The notes: generated from the letters alone by a model not told the origin. A stretch of DNA of 53,518 bases from an uncultured Bacteroidales bacterium (GCA_902801475.1 CADCIO010000014.1:1-53518), one strand, 5' to 3'; numbered from the stretch's first letter, positions 17,943 through 27,052 are shown. Numbers and translations: made by a program.

Positions 17943-19904
17943 ATGCAGAACAGCACGCTATACTTGCAACGGCTCCGTCAACTCTTGCAGATGGAATACA
18001 ACTCCGAGAAGGAGGAGTTTCGTGTGCAATCGGAGAAGATGGGCATCAAGCGGAAGATTCATCGTGGCATCTGCTGGTATCCTATTGAGGCTGGACGTAG
18101 TTATTACAATTCCCTGAACCAATTGGTCGTTGAAGTAATCAAGAAAGATCATGACGAGGCGGACGAAGACATCGAACACCTGTTTGAGTATGGCAAGCCT
18201 GTGCAGTTCTTTTCGTTCAATGCACAATATTTGAATGACGACATCAAGAATAAGTCGGACATAAAATATTTCCCCTTTTCATCGATGGTTTCTTACGTTG
18301 ATGGCGACAAAATGGTGGTCACACTCCCCTCTTCCCAAGCGCTGATTGACCTGCAGAACGCTCAGAATCTGGGTGTGCAACTCTATTTCGATGAAACTTC
18401 CTACAAGACGATGTTTCATGCACTCGACGATGTCATTAATGCCAAGAACAACCGACTGGCTGACTTGCGAGACATCTTTGCAGGACAGATCAAACCAGAG
18501 AAACGCACCTTCGCCCCCATGCAGTTCCCTTGGCTGAACAAGACACAGGAACAAGCAGTGAACGAGGTGCTATGGGCGAAGGATGTGGAAGTGGTGCATG
18601 GTCCTCCTGGCACAGGCAAGACCACCACCCTTGTCGAAGCCATCTATGAGACGCTGCATCGTGAGACACAGGTGTTGGTGTGTGCCCAAAGCAATATGGC
18701 GGTCGATTGGATCAGTGAGAAACTGGTGGATCATGGTGTGCCTGTACTTCGCATTGGCAATCCCTCACGTGTGAATGACAAGATGCTCTCCTTCACCTAC
18801 GAGCGTAAGTTTGAGAGCCATCCTGATTATCCAGAACTGTGGAGCATCCGTAAGATGATTCGACAGATAAAGGAAAACAGAAAACATGGCGACAATGTGC
18901 ATCAGAAGATAGCCCGTTTGCGCGACCGTGCCACAGAGATAGAAATGACCATCAATGCCCAATTGTTTGATGAGGCTCGTGTGGTGGCATGCACCTTGGT
19001 CGGCTCTGCCAACAAACTGCTGGTGCGACACAAATTTTCCACCCTATTTATTGACGAGGCGGCACAAGCTTTGGAGCCTGCATGCTGGATTGCCACAAGG
19101 CGTGCCTCACGTGTCATCCTGGCTGGAGACCACCAACAACTTCCACCCACTATCAAGTGTTACGAGGCCATGAAACAGGGGCTTGGAAAGACCCTCATGG
19201 AACGTATTGTGGAGAACCAGCCTGAGGCGGTCACCTTGCTCAAGGTGCAATATCGCATGAACGATGACATCATGAAGTTCTCCTCCAACTGGTTCTATCA
19301 TGGTCAGGTAGAATCGGACGATAGTGTGAAGCATCGTTCTGTGCTCGATTTAGAACACCCCATCCAATGGATTGACGGTAATGAGATGTTACAGCAGGTG
19401 AATGAGGAATTGAAGGATGAGGAAAAGTTGAAGATTGACTTCACAGAACAATTCATTGGCGAGAATCATGGACGCATCAACAAGGCAGAAGCAGAGTTGG
19501 TGCTCTCTACCCTCAACAACTATATCAATAAAATAGGCAAGGAACGTTTCCTTGCCGAACGTCTGGATGTAGGAATCATCTCTCCGTATAAGGTGCAGAC
19601 ACAATACCTGCGTCAGCAGATTCGTAAGCGTGAGGAGTTCAGACCTTTCCGTCAGGTCATTAGTGTGAATACTGTAGATGGATTCCAAGGTCAGGAACGT
19701 GACATCATTATCATCAGTCTTGTACGTAGCAATGATAATGGGCAAATCGGTTTCCTTTCAGACCTTAGACGTATGAATGTCGCGATGACTCGTGCCCGCA
19801 TGAAACTCATCATCTTTGGCGACAAAGCAACGCTCCAGCATCATACCTTCTATCAGAAACTCATTCAGTATGTGGATAAGGTGACGAAGGATGAGAAGGA
19901 GTGA
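17943..19904 (+). CDS. Superfamily 1B DNA/RNA helicase (Dna2/Upf1/SMUBP2-like)
   Basis: 653-aa SF1 helicase. Walker A VVHGPPGTGKTTT (GPPGTGKT at 220-227), motif II DEAAQALEP (371-379), motif III GDHQQLPPT, motif IV/V region VNTVDGFQGQERDII and motif VI MTRARMKLIIFGD. The N-terminal about 190 residues form the OB/beta-barrel part typical of the Upf1-like group (GIKRKIHRGICWYPI). There is no nuclease domain, so it is not full Dna2. Cytosolic ATP-dependent unwinding of DNA or RNA; the substrate is unknown. It follows the TPR gene with a 27-bp gap and converges on a small gene at 19924. Confidence 0.92.
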   Translation: MQNSTLYLQRLRQLLQMEYNSEKEEFRVQSEKMGIKRKIHRGICWYPIEAGRSYYNSLNQLVVEVIKKDHDEADEDIEHLFEYGKPVQFFSFNAQYLNDDIKNKSDIKYFPFSSMVSYVDGDKMVVTLPSSQALIDLQNAQNLGVQLYFDETSYKTMFHALDDVINAKNNRLADLRDIFAGQIKPEKRTFAPMQFPWLNKTQEQAVNEVLWAKDVEVVHGPPGTGKTTTLVEAIYETLHRETQVLVCAQSNMAVDWISEKLVDHGVPVLRIGNPSRVNDKMLSFTYERKFESHPDYPELWSIRKMIRQIKENRKHGDNVHQKIARLRDRATEIEMTINAQLFDEARVVACTLVGSANKLLVRHKFSTLFIDEAAQALEPACWIATRRASRVILAGDHQQLPPTIKCYEAMKQGLGKTLMERIVENQPEAVTLLKVQYRMNDDIMKFSSNWFYHGQVESDDSVKHRSVLDLEHPIQWIDGNEMLQQVNEELKDEEKLKIDFTEQFIGENHGRINKAEAELVLSTLNNYINKIGKERFLAERLDVGIISPYKVQTQYLRQQIRKREEFRPFRQVISVNTVDGFQGQERDIIIISLVRSNDNGQIGFLSDLRRMNVAMTRARMKLIIFGDKATLQHHTFYQKLIQYVDKVTKDEKE

Positions 19905-19923
19905 CACTTGAGAAGAAAAGGTT

Positions 19924-20142
19924 TTAATCGCGTACGATTCCTCTCCGTTTCAATTCAGTAAGTGTAGCGCTGTCTTCGTAATTGTGTATGTGTGAGCCGT
20001 GCGCAATCCGATAGACTCTATCAGGTGTTGTACCACACATCTCAGCAATGTCTTCATAAATAGGAGCATTGGGGGATTTCCTGTAAGGGTGCATCGCAAT
20101 GCTGATTCGTTTCAAAAGTTTAGCTAATGTAATCTTTGCCAT
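19924..20142 (-). CDS. Small basic hypothetical protein
   Basis: 72 aa starting at the ATG at 20142 (MAKITLAKLLKRISIAMHPY); the open frame extends into tRNA-Glu, so the upstream part is not coding. It is basic and probably helical. The segment YEDIAEMCGTTPDRVYRIAHG resembles a short helix-turn-helix, which is only a guess. It lies just downstream of the tRNA-Glu terminator (20163-20196) on the same strand, so it needs read-through or its own weak promoter. Converges on the helicase gene. Confidence 0.55.
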   Translation of the reverse strand: MAKITLAKLLKRISIAMHPYRKSPNAPIYEDIAEMCGTTPDRVYRIAHGSHIHNYEDSATLTELKRRGIVRD

Positions 20143-20162
20143 TTTGTGTTCTTTCAATAAAA

Positions 20163-20196
20163 AAGTGGCATACTCCACATATGAGTTTTGCCACTT
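20163..20196 (-). terminator. Terminator after tRNA-Glu
   Basis: AAGTGGCA (20163-20170) and TGCCACTT (20189-20196) form an 8-bp stem. On the minus strand the hairpin is followed by a run of T residues (complement of the A-run at 20159-20164). It sits 8 bp past the tRNA 3' end. Confidence 0.7.
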
Positions 20197-20203
20197 AGGT
20201 TTT

Positions 20204-20278
20204 TGGTAGCGCCTACGGGAATCGAACCCGTGTTCCATGCGTGAGAGGCATGTGTCCTAGCCGCTAGACGAAAGCGCC
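20204..20278 (-). tRNA. tRNA-Glu(CTC)
   Basis: 75 nt on the minus strand including an encoded CCA. Acceptor stem GGCGCTT pairs with AGGCGCT (two G-T wobbles). Anticodon stem CATGC/GCATG encloses the loop CTCTCAC, giving anticodon CTC (reads GAG). T arm ACGGG-TTCGATT-CCCGT is perfect. A TACCTTTG box lies about 18 bp upstream and a terminator follows. Confidence 0.95.
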
Positions 20279-20295
20279 CTTTTCGTTTGCGAGTG

Positions 20296-20303
20296 CAAAG
20301 GTA
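20296..20303 (-). promoter_or_regulatory. -7 box for tRNA-Glu
   Basis: CAAAGGTA on the plus strand is TACCTTTG on the minus strand, about 18 bp upstream of the mature tRNA 5' end, as expected for a short tRNA leader. Confidence 0.65.
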
Positions 20304-20399
20304 CGATGTTTTTATGACATACACACACGAAATCCTGTTAAAGGATGTTAATTGGTAAAAAATCCTTATTTTGGCGATGATTTATAGCGCTCTTATCCG

Positions 20400-20407
20400 T
20401 ATCTTTG
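20400..20407 (+). promoter_or_regulatory. -7 box for pepD
   Basis: TATCTTTG matches TAnnTTTG and lies 27 bp before the pepD ATG. A TTGG at 20371 is too far away to be a confident -33 element. Confidence 0.55.
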
Positions 20408-20434
20408 CATCCGTTATACATATAATACAGAGAA

Positions 20435-21859
20435 ATGGCACCTACAACAGAACGTGTGTTCCAGCTATTCAAGGAACTGAATCAGATACCCCGTCCCTCA
20501 CATCATGAAGAACGTGTGGCAGACTATTTATGTCAATTTGCAGAACGGCTGAACTTGTCGTACAAGCGTGACCAAGAGAACTGCATCGTCATCAGCAAGC
20601 CTGCCACTCCTGGCCATGAAGGAACTGAACCTATCGTACTCCTCAATCACATGGACATGGTGTGTGTGGGGATGAGTGATCCGCTCAACACCCCCATTGA
20701 TGCCTATGTGGAGAATGGGTGGATGAAGGCACGTGGCACATCATTGGGTGCAGACAATGGCATCGGTCTCTCTATGGCGTTGGCTGTGCTGGAAAGCAAG
20801 GAGATTGTGCATGGTCCGCTGGAGGTCATCACCACCACCAACGAGGAAGACGGCATGTCGGGTGCTTCGCAACTGAGCAAGGATTTCCTGAAAGGTCGTA
20901 AGGTGATCAACCTCGACTCAGAGGATTACGACACCATCACCACAGGTGCCGCTGGTGCCTGTCTGCAGTTCCATCGCATCCCTGTAGAGCGCAAGCCAGC
21001 CCCAACAGGAAACTGGTACAGCATCCTTTTTGAAGGCGGATTGGGTGGTCACTCAGGTGTTGACATCAACAAGGGACGTTGCAGTGCCACCAAAGCAGCT
21101 TGGACAGTCTTGGATGCCATTCGCAAGGAATGCAACTTCGATGTAGCCTCCATCAATATAGGTGAAGCCAATGCATCCATCGCTTCATCGGGAGAGATCA
21201 TCATCTGCCTATCCTCAGACAAGGAGGCAGCACTTGTCAAGCAGGAAGAGAGGATGAACCAATGGTTGCACGAGCAGTATGGCAACAGCGATCCTGGTAT
21301 GCGCTGCACGATCAGCCCCTGCGACCCACAAGCGATGGTGATTGACTCAAAAGCTGTTGATGCTTTGATGACTTGTCTTGGTGAGATTCCTCAGGGTGTG
21401 GTGAAGATGAGCGAAACGATGCAGGACACGGTGGAGACTTCCAACAACATAGGACGCATCCAGACAGAAGCAGACTGCATCTTCGTCTCTACCCATACAC
21501 GCAGCTTCATCGACAGCGAGATGGAAAGGCTCAGTCGTGAGATTGCTGACATGTTTGCAGCCTGTGGTGACAAGAGCGAACTGGTCATGTCGGCTCCAGC
21601 ATGGCAGGAAGATCAGCAATCCGCATTTCTGCAACTGACCTCCGATACCTTCCAAGACGTGTTGGGTTGGCGCCCACGCATGGTGGCGATGCACTTCGTG
21701 TTGGAAGCAGGATTCTTTGTAGAACGCTATCCTGGCATCCAAATGGCCAGTATCGGTCCGCGCATTGTAGAGCCCCACTCCACCAGCGAGCGCATAGAGT
21801 TATCCACCATTGAGGACATCTGGCGTGTGCTCATCGAGTTGCTGAAACGACTCGCTTAA
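20435..21859 (+). CDS. pepD: Cytosol non-specific dipeptidase (aminoacyl-histidine dipeptidase)
   Basis: M20C-family di-zinc peptidase that hydrolyses dipeptides such as Xaa-His in the cytosol. It is 474 aa, close to the E. coli length of about 485. Metal-site motifs: LLNHMDMVC (His), LGADNGIG (bridging Asp), TNEEDGMSGA (catalytic Glu pair), LDSEDYD and the C-terminal EPHSTSERI (His). The lid domain carries EGGLGGHSGVDI. Probably in one transcript with the yjbQ-like gene 15 bp downstream. Confidence 0.95.
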   Translation: MAPTTERVFQLFKELNQIPRPSHHEERVADYLCQFAERLNLSYKRDQENCIVISKPATPGHEGTEPIVLLNHMDMVCVGMSDPLNTPIDAYVENGWMKARGTSLGADNGIGLSMALAVLESKEIVHGPLEVITTTNEEDGMSGASQLSKDFLKGRKVINLDSEDYDTITTGAAGACLQFHRIPVERKPAPTGNWYSILFEGGLGGHSGVDINKGRCSATKAAWTVLDAIRKECNFDVASINIGEANASIASSGEIIICLSSDKEAALVKQEERMNQWLHEQYGNSDPGMRCTISPCDPQAMVIDSKAVDALMTCLGEIPQGVVKMSETMQDTVETSNNIGRIQTEADCIFVSTHTRSFIDSEMERLSREIADMFAACGDKSELVMSAPAWQEDQQSAFLQLTSDTFQDVLGWRPRMVAMHFVLEAGFFVERYPGIQMASIGPRIVEPHSTSERIELSTIEDIWRVLIELLKRLA

Positions 21860-21874
21860 TCCATTAATTAGCTT

Positions 21875-22288
21875 ATGGTACAGCAAATAGAAATAACATT
21901 GAAGCCCAAATCGAGAGGCTTTCATCTTGTGACAAACGAGATACTGAGTCAGTTGCCCCAATTGCCAAAGACGGGCATCATCAACATCTTCACGAAGCAC
22001 ACAAGTTGCGGACTGAGCATCAACGAGAATTGCGACCCCGATGTACGTGTCGATATGGAGACCATCTTCAACCGTCTGGTGCCAGAAAATCAGCCCTACT
22101 ACGAGCACACGTTGGAGGGTTCTGACGACATGCCCGCCCATGCCAAGTCAACCCTTAGCGGCGTGGGCATCACCATCCCCATCACCAACGGCCGCCTGAA
22201 CATGGGAACCTGGCAAGGGATATACTTCTGTGAGTACAGGAATTACGGTGGGTCAAGAAAGCTGATCGTGACGATATTAGGAGAATAA
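21875..22288 (+). CDS. yjbQ: YjbQ/UPF0047 family protein (secondary thiamine-phosphate synthase type)
   Basis: 137 aa, the whole family length. Conserved core: FTKHTSCGLSINENCDPDVR, then HTLEGSDDMPAHAKSTLSG and RLNMGTWQGIYFCEYR (His and acidic residues of the putative metal/active site). E. coli YjbQ has weak thiamine-phosphate synthase activity, but the true role is unclear. It lies 15 bp after pepD and converges on the GH51 gene. Confidence 0.9.
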   Translation: MVQQIEITLKPKSRGFHLVTNEILSQLPQLPKTGIINIFTKHTSCGLSINENCDPDVRVDMETIFNRLVPENQPYYEHTLEGSDDMPAHAKSTLSGVGITIPITNGRLNMGTWQGIYFCEYRNYGGSRKLIVTILGE

Positions 22289-22297
22289 AATTTTCCA

Positions 22298-24898
22298 TCA
22301 TTTTGTAATAGTCAGTACACCCGCGGATAGGGCTGGAACAGAGAGCAGGACATCGTTGCCTTCAATCTTTGCGGTCGTTTTTTGGAGGGCTACGGCATTC
22401 TTGTTTTCCATGCTGTTGGCAACGGTCAATGAGCCTGGAGCGTAGTAGTCGAAGGATGTGCATGAGACATGGTTCCAGTCGCCTTTGACGCGGAGGGTGA
22501 CAGGTTCGTCGGTGGGGTTCACCACTTTGACAATCACATCGGCACCATTCTCGGACATGGTGGTACTGACGCTCAGATTGCCTGTCTCACCACTGTATGC
22601 AAGACGGTATTTGGAGAAATGGTCGTACCAGAGTTCGGTGACTTGGCAGTTGGGTGCCTTGAACAGGTCTTTATAGTCGAAGTTGATGAAGGCATTGTTC
22701 CAGTCGGGCGCATCAGTACGGCGTATGAACAGGGCTGCAGCACCCATCGCCACCACATCTCGAGCCTCGCACATGTTGAGGAATCCACCAGCAAAGAGAC
22801 CGGTTCGCCAGTCGATGCTGTTAAGATTCCATTCCGAAATGAAAAGTTTGATGTTCGGATTAGGACTGTCGGCAATCATTTTGGCATAGCGGTCATACTG
22901 CTGACCCAGACGAACGGGACCTGTGGCATAGCCACCCTGCTGCTCATAGTGGTGCAGGCTAAGGTAGTCGAAGTAGTTGCCGCTACGCTGGATGAACTGC
23001 TCATCTTCCTGGAATCCACCACAGGCAATGATCTTGATGGATGGGTCAATCTTACGCATGGCGGTGCTGAAATCACGCACACACTTCTCATAGCGGTCAA
23101 TACCCATTTCCCACATCTCGTTGTCAATCTCCCAGTATTTCACGTTATAAGGTTCTGGATGTCCGTTGGCAGCCCGCTTGGCTCCCCATTCATCGGTGGC
23201 TGGAGCATTGCAGTAGCGCAGCCAATGGAGGGCATCCTGAAGAATTTGGTCATACTCCTCAGCAGGACGTTCGAACTTGACGCTCACCACGATGACAGGC
23301 TCGCTGTTGACCTCACGGCAGAAACGGATGAACTCATCTGTTCCGAAGCAATTCTGGTCATAATCCATCCACATCCAATGTGCCCAACGCTCACGGTTCT
23401 CCTGTGGACCGATGCCCCATTTCCAGTCATACTGAGCCACGTAACCGCCACCTGGCCAACGCAAACAGGTGGGATGTAACTCCTTAACTGCTTGCAGGAT
23501 ATCAGGACGGAATCCACCTAGATTGAGACCAGTCAGTGTGGTCATCGTAGCCATATCGACCTGCACTGTCCCGTTCTTGACCATGATAAGAAAATCGACA
23601 TCGCAGCTAACATTAGCAATCATCTTAGGGGTTTGGGTGCTATCTATAGAGAGTCTGAAATCACCTTCGATTTTCTCGGGATCAAGCGTGAATTCATATT
23701 TCTTCCACTCTTTGCTGACCTTAAACGACTGGCGGGCAATGATATTGCCTTTCGTACTGCGGAGTCCGATGATGAGTTCTCCTTTTCCTTTCGCATAGAT
23801 GGAGCCTACATATTTCTCGCCTGCGACGATGTTCTGCGGACCTTGGAAGATGCCGGCCTCTGTCCTTCCTGCTGTGATCTCCTGCGAGTAGCGCATGTTC
23901 ACGGCATCATCCTTCACGAGACGATACTTACCACCCTCGCCGAATGCAGTCCATTGCTGGGCGACAGCAGGAATCTTCACATCGCCAGGCGTGCCCTCAA
24001 ACAAAGTCTTGCCATCTGCAGCTGTCAGCTTGATGTTGCGGTAGGTGGCTTCCGTGTAATTCACCCAGAAGGTCACGAAATTCTGTTCGGCCTTCTCCAG
24101 ATTGTCATAGCTGACCACCTCCTTGTCGTCCCAATAGACCGTCACCTTGCTGCTACGGCTCTCGATGCGCAGCTTGTGCCATTGCTGATTCTCGTTCACT
24201 TGCTCTTTCGTAGCTGGAGCTGATACCAATGGCGTGAGCGTATTCATGCGGCGTCCTGGACGACCTCCAAAACCCTGCATCTCACGTACTTCCATGGTGC
24301 AGATGGAGAAATCGGCTGTGGCGCTCTGCTGTTGCAGCCGGGCACGTGCAGCAGCTTCGTTGGCCGCATCAATCTGCGACTGCGTCTGCGCTGGGGTGAA
24401 GGTACGGCTCTCATAATAAGGGTCGTGTATGCGTACATAATAAGGAGTGCCATCAGCCTTGTTGCGGAAAGCGAAACGGATGTCCATCAGACCACCGCTC
24501 CAGCTGCGCCTAGCCAGCTTGTAGGCACGCCAGTTCACATCCATCGTCAGATCGAAGTCGCAGGTGTTGATGCTGTCAATCTTGAGTGGCTGCTCATAGC
24601 GGGTTGGTGAATGCAGCACCATGTCATCGTCCATAAACCAGCCATCAAAGTAACCGTCACGTGGATGAATGCCCGGATATTGCTCTGGCTCGAACGAACG
24701 TTCCTGTATGAGTTCCTGCCACACGCCATTGTTGGCGCTGAAGTAGATGTGTTCGAACAGTTGTCCGTAGAGCATCTCATCAATGATTCCAGCGGGCTTC
24801 TTGCTCTCCACCTTGATGGTATACTCACCCGTCACTTGGGCTCTGGCCACAGTTCCAATCGCCAGAAGACATAACAATAGGATCTTTTTCATGTTCAT
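22298..24898 (-). CDS. Secreted GH51 alpha-L-arabinofuranosidase
   Basis: 866 aa with a cleavable signal peptide (KKILLLCLLAIGTVARAQ). The N-terminal half has carbohydrate-binding/LamG-like and CBM4-like beta domains. The catalytic barrel shows RWPGGGYVAQYDWKWGIGP, YWEIDNEMW (acid/base Glu about 594) and LFISEWNLNSIDW (nucleophile Glu about 689). A C-terminal beta domain follows (Alpha-L-AF_C). It releases arabinose from plant arabinan or arabinoxylan, probably in the periplasm. There is no SusC/SusD pair next to it, so it is not in a standard PUL. Start at 24898 or the ATG 6 bp later. It lies 42 bp downstream of mazG, possibly one transcript. Confidence 0.93.
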   Translation of the reverse strand: MNMKKILLLCLLAIGTVARAQVTGEYTIKVESKKPAGIIDEMLYGQLFEHIYFSANNGVWQELIQERSFEPEQYPGIHPRDGYFDGWFMDDDMVLHSPTRYEQPLKIDSINTCDFDLTMDVNWRAYKLARRSWSGGLMDIRFAFRNKADGTPYYVRIHDPYYESRTFTPAQTQSQIDAANEAAARARLQQQSATADFSICTMEVREMQGFGGRPGRRMNTLTPLVSAPATKEQVNENQQWHKLRIESRSSKVTVYWDDKEVVSYDNLEKAEQNFVTFWVNYTEATYRNIKLTAADGKTLFEGTPGDVKIPAVAQQWTAFGEGGKYRLVKDDAVNMRYSQEITAGRTEAGIFQGPQNIVAGEKYVGSIYAKGKGELIIGLRSTKGNIIARQSFKVSKEWKKYEFTLDPEKIEGDFRLSIDSTQTPKMIANVSCDVDFLIMVKNGTVQVDMATMTTLTGLNLGGFRPDILQAVKELHPTCLRWPGGGYVAQYDWKWGIGPQENRERWAHWMWMDYDQNCFGTDEFIRFCREVNSEPVIVVSVKFERPAEEYDQILQDALHWLRYCNAPATDEWGAKRAANGHPEPYNVKYWEIDNEMWEMGIDRYEKCVRDFSTAMRKIDPSIKIIACGGFQEDEQFIQRSGNYFDYLSLHHYEQQGGYATGPVRLGQQYDRYAKMIADSPNPNIKLFISEWNLNSIDWRTGLFAGGFLNMCEARDVVAMGAAALFIRRTDAPDWNNAFINFDYKDLFKAPNCQVTELWYDHFSKYRLAYSGETGNLSVSTTMSENGADVIVKVVNPTDEPVTLRVKGDWNHVSCTSFDYYAPGSLTVANSMENKNAVALQKTTAKIEGNDVLLSVPALSAGVLTITK

Positions 24899-24940
24899 GT
24901 TGTTTTGGTAAAGTTCTTTTTTATGATATTGTTTCGTTTC

Positions 24941-25765
24941 TTAATGAAATTGTTTCGCCTCGTTCCACCAAGCATCCATTTGTTCCAAGGTCAGGTCTTT
25001 CAAGTCCTGCCCTTGGTCTTTGGCTTTCGCTTCCACGTAGTTGAAACGTTTGATAAACTTCTGGTTGGTATGTTCGAGGGCATTGTCTGGATTGATTTTG
25101 TAGAGACGGGCAGCGTTGATCAGACTGAACATCACATCACCAAACTCCTCGGTGGCATGTTTCTTGGCAGCGGCTTTGGCTTCTTCCGTCTCAGCATTGT
25201 TGTAGAGCGTTTCCACTTCTGCCTCGAACTCTGTGATTTCCTCTTTCACCTTCTTCCACACATCGCGACGTTCTTCCCAATCGAAGCCCACATTGCGAGC
25301 CTTGTCCTGAATACGATAGGCTTTCACGAGCGAAGGCAGGGCATCAGGCACACCAGAAAGCACGGTCTTGTTGCCATCCTTCTCTTTGGTCTTGATCTGT
25401 TCCCAAGTCTGACGCACCTGGTCGGGCGTATTCGCCACCACATCACCATAAACATGAGGATGACGGAAAATGAGCTTGTCGCAGAGCTTGTGGCAGACGT
25501 CCGCCACATCGAACGCACCTTTCTCTTCGCCTATCTTCGAATAGAACACAATGTGGAGCAGCACATCACCCAGTTCCTTGCAGATATTGATGTTGTCCTC
25601 CTTGATGAGGGCATCGCAGAGTTCGTAAGTTTCTTCAATCGTGTTGGGACGCAGAGATTCGTTAGTCTGCTTCCTGTCCCAGGGGCACTTCTCGCGGAGG
25701 TCATCCATCACGTCGAGCAGACGTCCAAATGCCTCCATCTTCTCCTGTCTTGTATGCATAATCAT
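24941..25765 (-). CDS. mazG: Nucleoside triphosphate pyrophosphohydrolase
   Basis: All-alpha NTP pyrophosphatase that hydrolyses NTP/dNTPs to NMP + PPi (house-cleaning of aberrant nucleotides). It is 274 aa, close to the E. coli 263, with two MazG repeats. The first has LREKCPWDRKQTNESL, EETYEL and KELGDVLLHIVFYS (EExxE/ExxD metal motif); the second has EEFGDVMFSLINAARL. The start MIMHTRQ is followed by a second ATG 6 bp later. It is divergent from tRNA-Ser and has its own -7 box at 25799-25806. No mazE/F toxin genes are present, as usual in this phylum. Confidence 0.94.
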   Translation of the reverse strand: MIMHTRQEKMEAFGRLLDVMDDLREKCPWDRKQTNESLRPNTIEETYELCDALIKEDNINICKELGDVLLHIVFYSKIGEEKGAFDVADVCHKLCDKLIFRHPHVYGDVVANTPDQVRQTWEQIKTKEKDGNKTVLSGVPDALPSLVKAYRIQDKARNVGFDWEERRDVWKKVKEEITEFEAEVETLYNNAETEEAKAAAKKHATEEFGDVMFSLINAARLYKINPDNALEHTNQKFIKRFNYVEAKAKDQGQDLKDLTLEQMDAWWNEAKQFH

Positions 25766-25798
25766 CTATTATATATAATGTGTATCAAAAATTTTCGG

Positions 25799-25806
25799 CA
25801 AAGGTA
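25799..25806 (-). promoter_or_regulatory. -7 box for mazG
   Basis: CAAAGGTA on plus, TACCTTTG on minus, 34 bp upstream of the mazG ATG and back-to-back with the tRNA-Ser promoter. Confidence 0.6.
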
Positions 25807-25827
25807 CAAAATTTTCCTTGATTTTAT

Positions 25828-25858
25828 TTTGCCGTATCTAAAATTTGTGCTACCTTTG
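25828..25858 (+). promoter_or_regulatory. Promoter of tRNA-Ser
   Basis: TTTG (25828-25831), 19-bp spacer, TACCTTTG (25851-25858): a complete Bacteroidetes promoter. The predicted primary transcript has a leader of about 70 nt before the tRNA. Confidence 0.75.
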
Positions 25859-25933
25859 CACTCGCAAATGACAAGGGAGCACCTTTCACGATGAAAAAGC
25901 ACCCTGTCGGAGCAATTCAGAACGCACAGTTCC

Positions 25934-26020
25934 GGAAGGATGGGTGAGTGGCTGAAACCACCAGTTTGCTAAACTGACGTACGGGTTACCGTACCGGGGG
26001 TTCGAATCCCCCTCCTTCCG
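25934..26020 (+). tRNA. tRNA-Ser(GCT)
   Basis: 87 nt without an encoded CCA. Acceptor GGAAGGA/TCCTTCC with discriminator G. The anticodon loop TTGCTAA gives GCT (reads AGC/AGU). There is a long class II variable arm (TACGGGTTACCGTA). T arm GGGGG-TTCGAAT-CCCCC. It is followed directly by a terminator at 26040. Confidence 0.95.
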
Positions 26021-26039
26021 CAACCAAGAGGCAATCCGA

Positions 26040-26069
26040 GAGAGACTTTCAGGAGTCTCTCTTTTTTTT
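26040..26069 (+). terminator. Terminator of tRNA-Ser, shared with the end of the LytTR gene
   Basis: GAGAGACT (26040-26047) and AGTCTCTC (26054-26061) form an 8-bp stem with a 6-nt loop, followed by eight T (26062-26069). The last T is part of the stop codon of the convergent LytTR gene. Confidence 0.85.
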
Positions 26070-26917
26070 CACACCCCCTTGATGGCTTCCTTCACTTGTG
26101 CCATGTTGCTGCGTGAGACGGGGATAAATTCGTGGCAGTGCTTGATGAGCAATTGGGTAGTGCCAGAACAAGAAACGATTTGGTCCACTTGTCCGAGATT
26201 GACGAGGAAGGCGCGGTGGCTACGCACGATCATCGGATAGGCTTGGAGTTCGTCTTCTATCTGCTTGGAGGTGGCGCGGAGCATGTCGGTCTGCACCTTT
26301 CCTTCGTGTAGGTGGAAAACTTTCGCATAGTTGCCGACTGACTCGATGTAGAACAGGTCGGACACTTGCAGCGTGAGGCTCTCGCTGGTGCTACCAGTCA
26401 GCGTGATGGATTGAGAAGCAATAGGCGTGGATTTCTTCTTCAGTTGCTCATTCAGCTGTTGTGTTTCCCTCAATTCGATGGCGAGATAACGGCTGCGGAA
26501 CTTGAATCGCCAGTAGAGTCCGATGGCGAAGGAACAGAAAGCGATGATGACAAGCGTCTCCAGGAAGTTCGTCCACGAAAGCTGATTGCCCCCTACCCTG
26601 TCACTCAGCACGAAATGGCGGTAGAGACAGATGCCCAATGACACGAGCGGCGTGTTGATGAGCTGGAACCACAGGTTGCGACGGATGATGTAGCTGACCC
26701 CCTTGTCGTATGACCTCGGTTTCCTGACCACATACTTCAGGAGGGTATCGGTCAACATGCAGATCAAGATTCCCATCACTCCTAATGCCAGCAGATGCAC
26801 GTATGCCTGCCACTGCCACGCATCCAGTCCGAAGGGTTTGAACACCGCCAATGCCACCACCATGAACGTGGTGCTGATGATGCGTGTCGTCAATGTTTCT
26901 TTGCGTCCTTTGTTCAT
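26069..26917 (-). CDS. Membrane-anchored LytTR DNA-binding regulator
   Basis: 282 aa. About four N-terminal membrane helices (for example ISTTFMVVALAVFKPFGL, LALGVMGILICMLTDTLL and LVIIAFCSFAIGLYW), a short linker, then a C-terminal LytTR domain (DLFYIESVGNYAKVFHLHEG, VRSHRAFLVNLGQVDQI). No receiver domain is visible, so it is a one-component membrane regulator. I start at the ATG at 26917: the frame is open to 26950, but the -7 box at 26926-26933 lies inside that extension, leaving a leader of only a few nucleotides. It is divergent from the TonB receptor gene with back-to-back promoters, suggesting it controls that gene. Confidence 0.88.
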   Translation of the reverse strand: MNKGRKETLTTRIISTTFMVVALAVFKPFGLDAWQWQAYVHLLALGVMGILICMLTDTLLKYVVRKPRSYDKGVSYIIRRNLWFQLINTPLVSLGICLYRHFVLSDRVGGNQLSWTNFLETLVIIAFCSFAIGLYWRFKFRSRYLAIELRETQQLNEQLKKKSTPIASQSITLTGSTSESLTLQVSDLFYIESVGNYAKVFHLHEGKVQTDMLRATSKQIEDELQAYPMIVRSHRAFLVNLGQVDQIVSCSGTTQLLIKHCHEFIPVSRSNMAQVKEAIKGV

Positions 26918-26925
26918 ACGAGGTG

Positions 26926-26933
26926 CAAAGGTA
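26926..26933 (-). promoter_or_regulatory. -7 box for the LytTR gene
   Basis: CAAAGGTA on plus, TACCTTTG on minus, only 8 bp upstream of the ATG at 26917. The mRNA is therefore nearly leaderless and the longer frame is excluded. Confidence 0.65.
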
Positions 26934-26982
26934 CGAAATAATCTTGTCATTCGTCACAAAACCCTGCAGAATATCCCAGATA

Positions 26983-27014
26983 TTTGGTGGAGCAGGCAGA
27001 AGAGCGTACCTTTG
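26983..27014 (+). promoter_or_regulatory. Promoter of the TonB-dependent receptor
   Basis: TTTG (26983-26986), 20-bp spacer, TACCTTTG (27007-27014). This places the transcription start near 27020 and supports the ATG at 27053. Confidence 0.75.
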
Positions 27015-27052
27015 CGGTCGATTTGGAAATAATATTTGATGTGAAAGGAACA

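Noticed and set aside
22469..23479. 336-aa open frame on the plus strand
   Set aside because: Antisense to the catalytic part of the GH51 gene, whose active-site motifs are intact.
24905..25894. 329-aa open frame on the plus strand
   Set aside because: Antisense to mazG; Phe/His/Leu-rich shadow product running through both divergent promoters.
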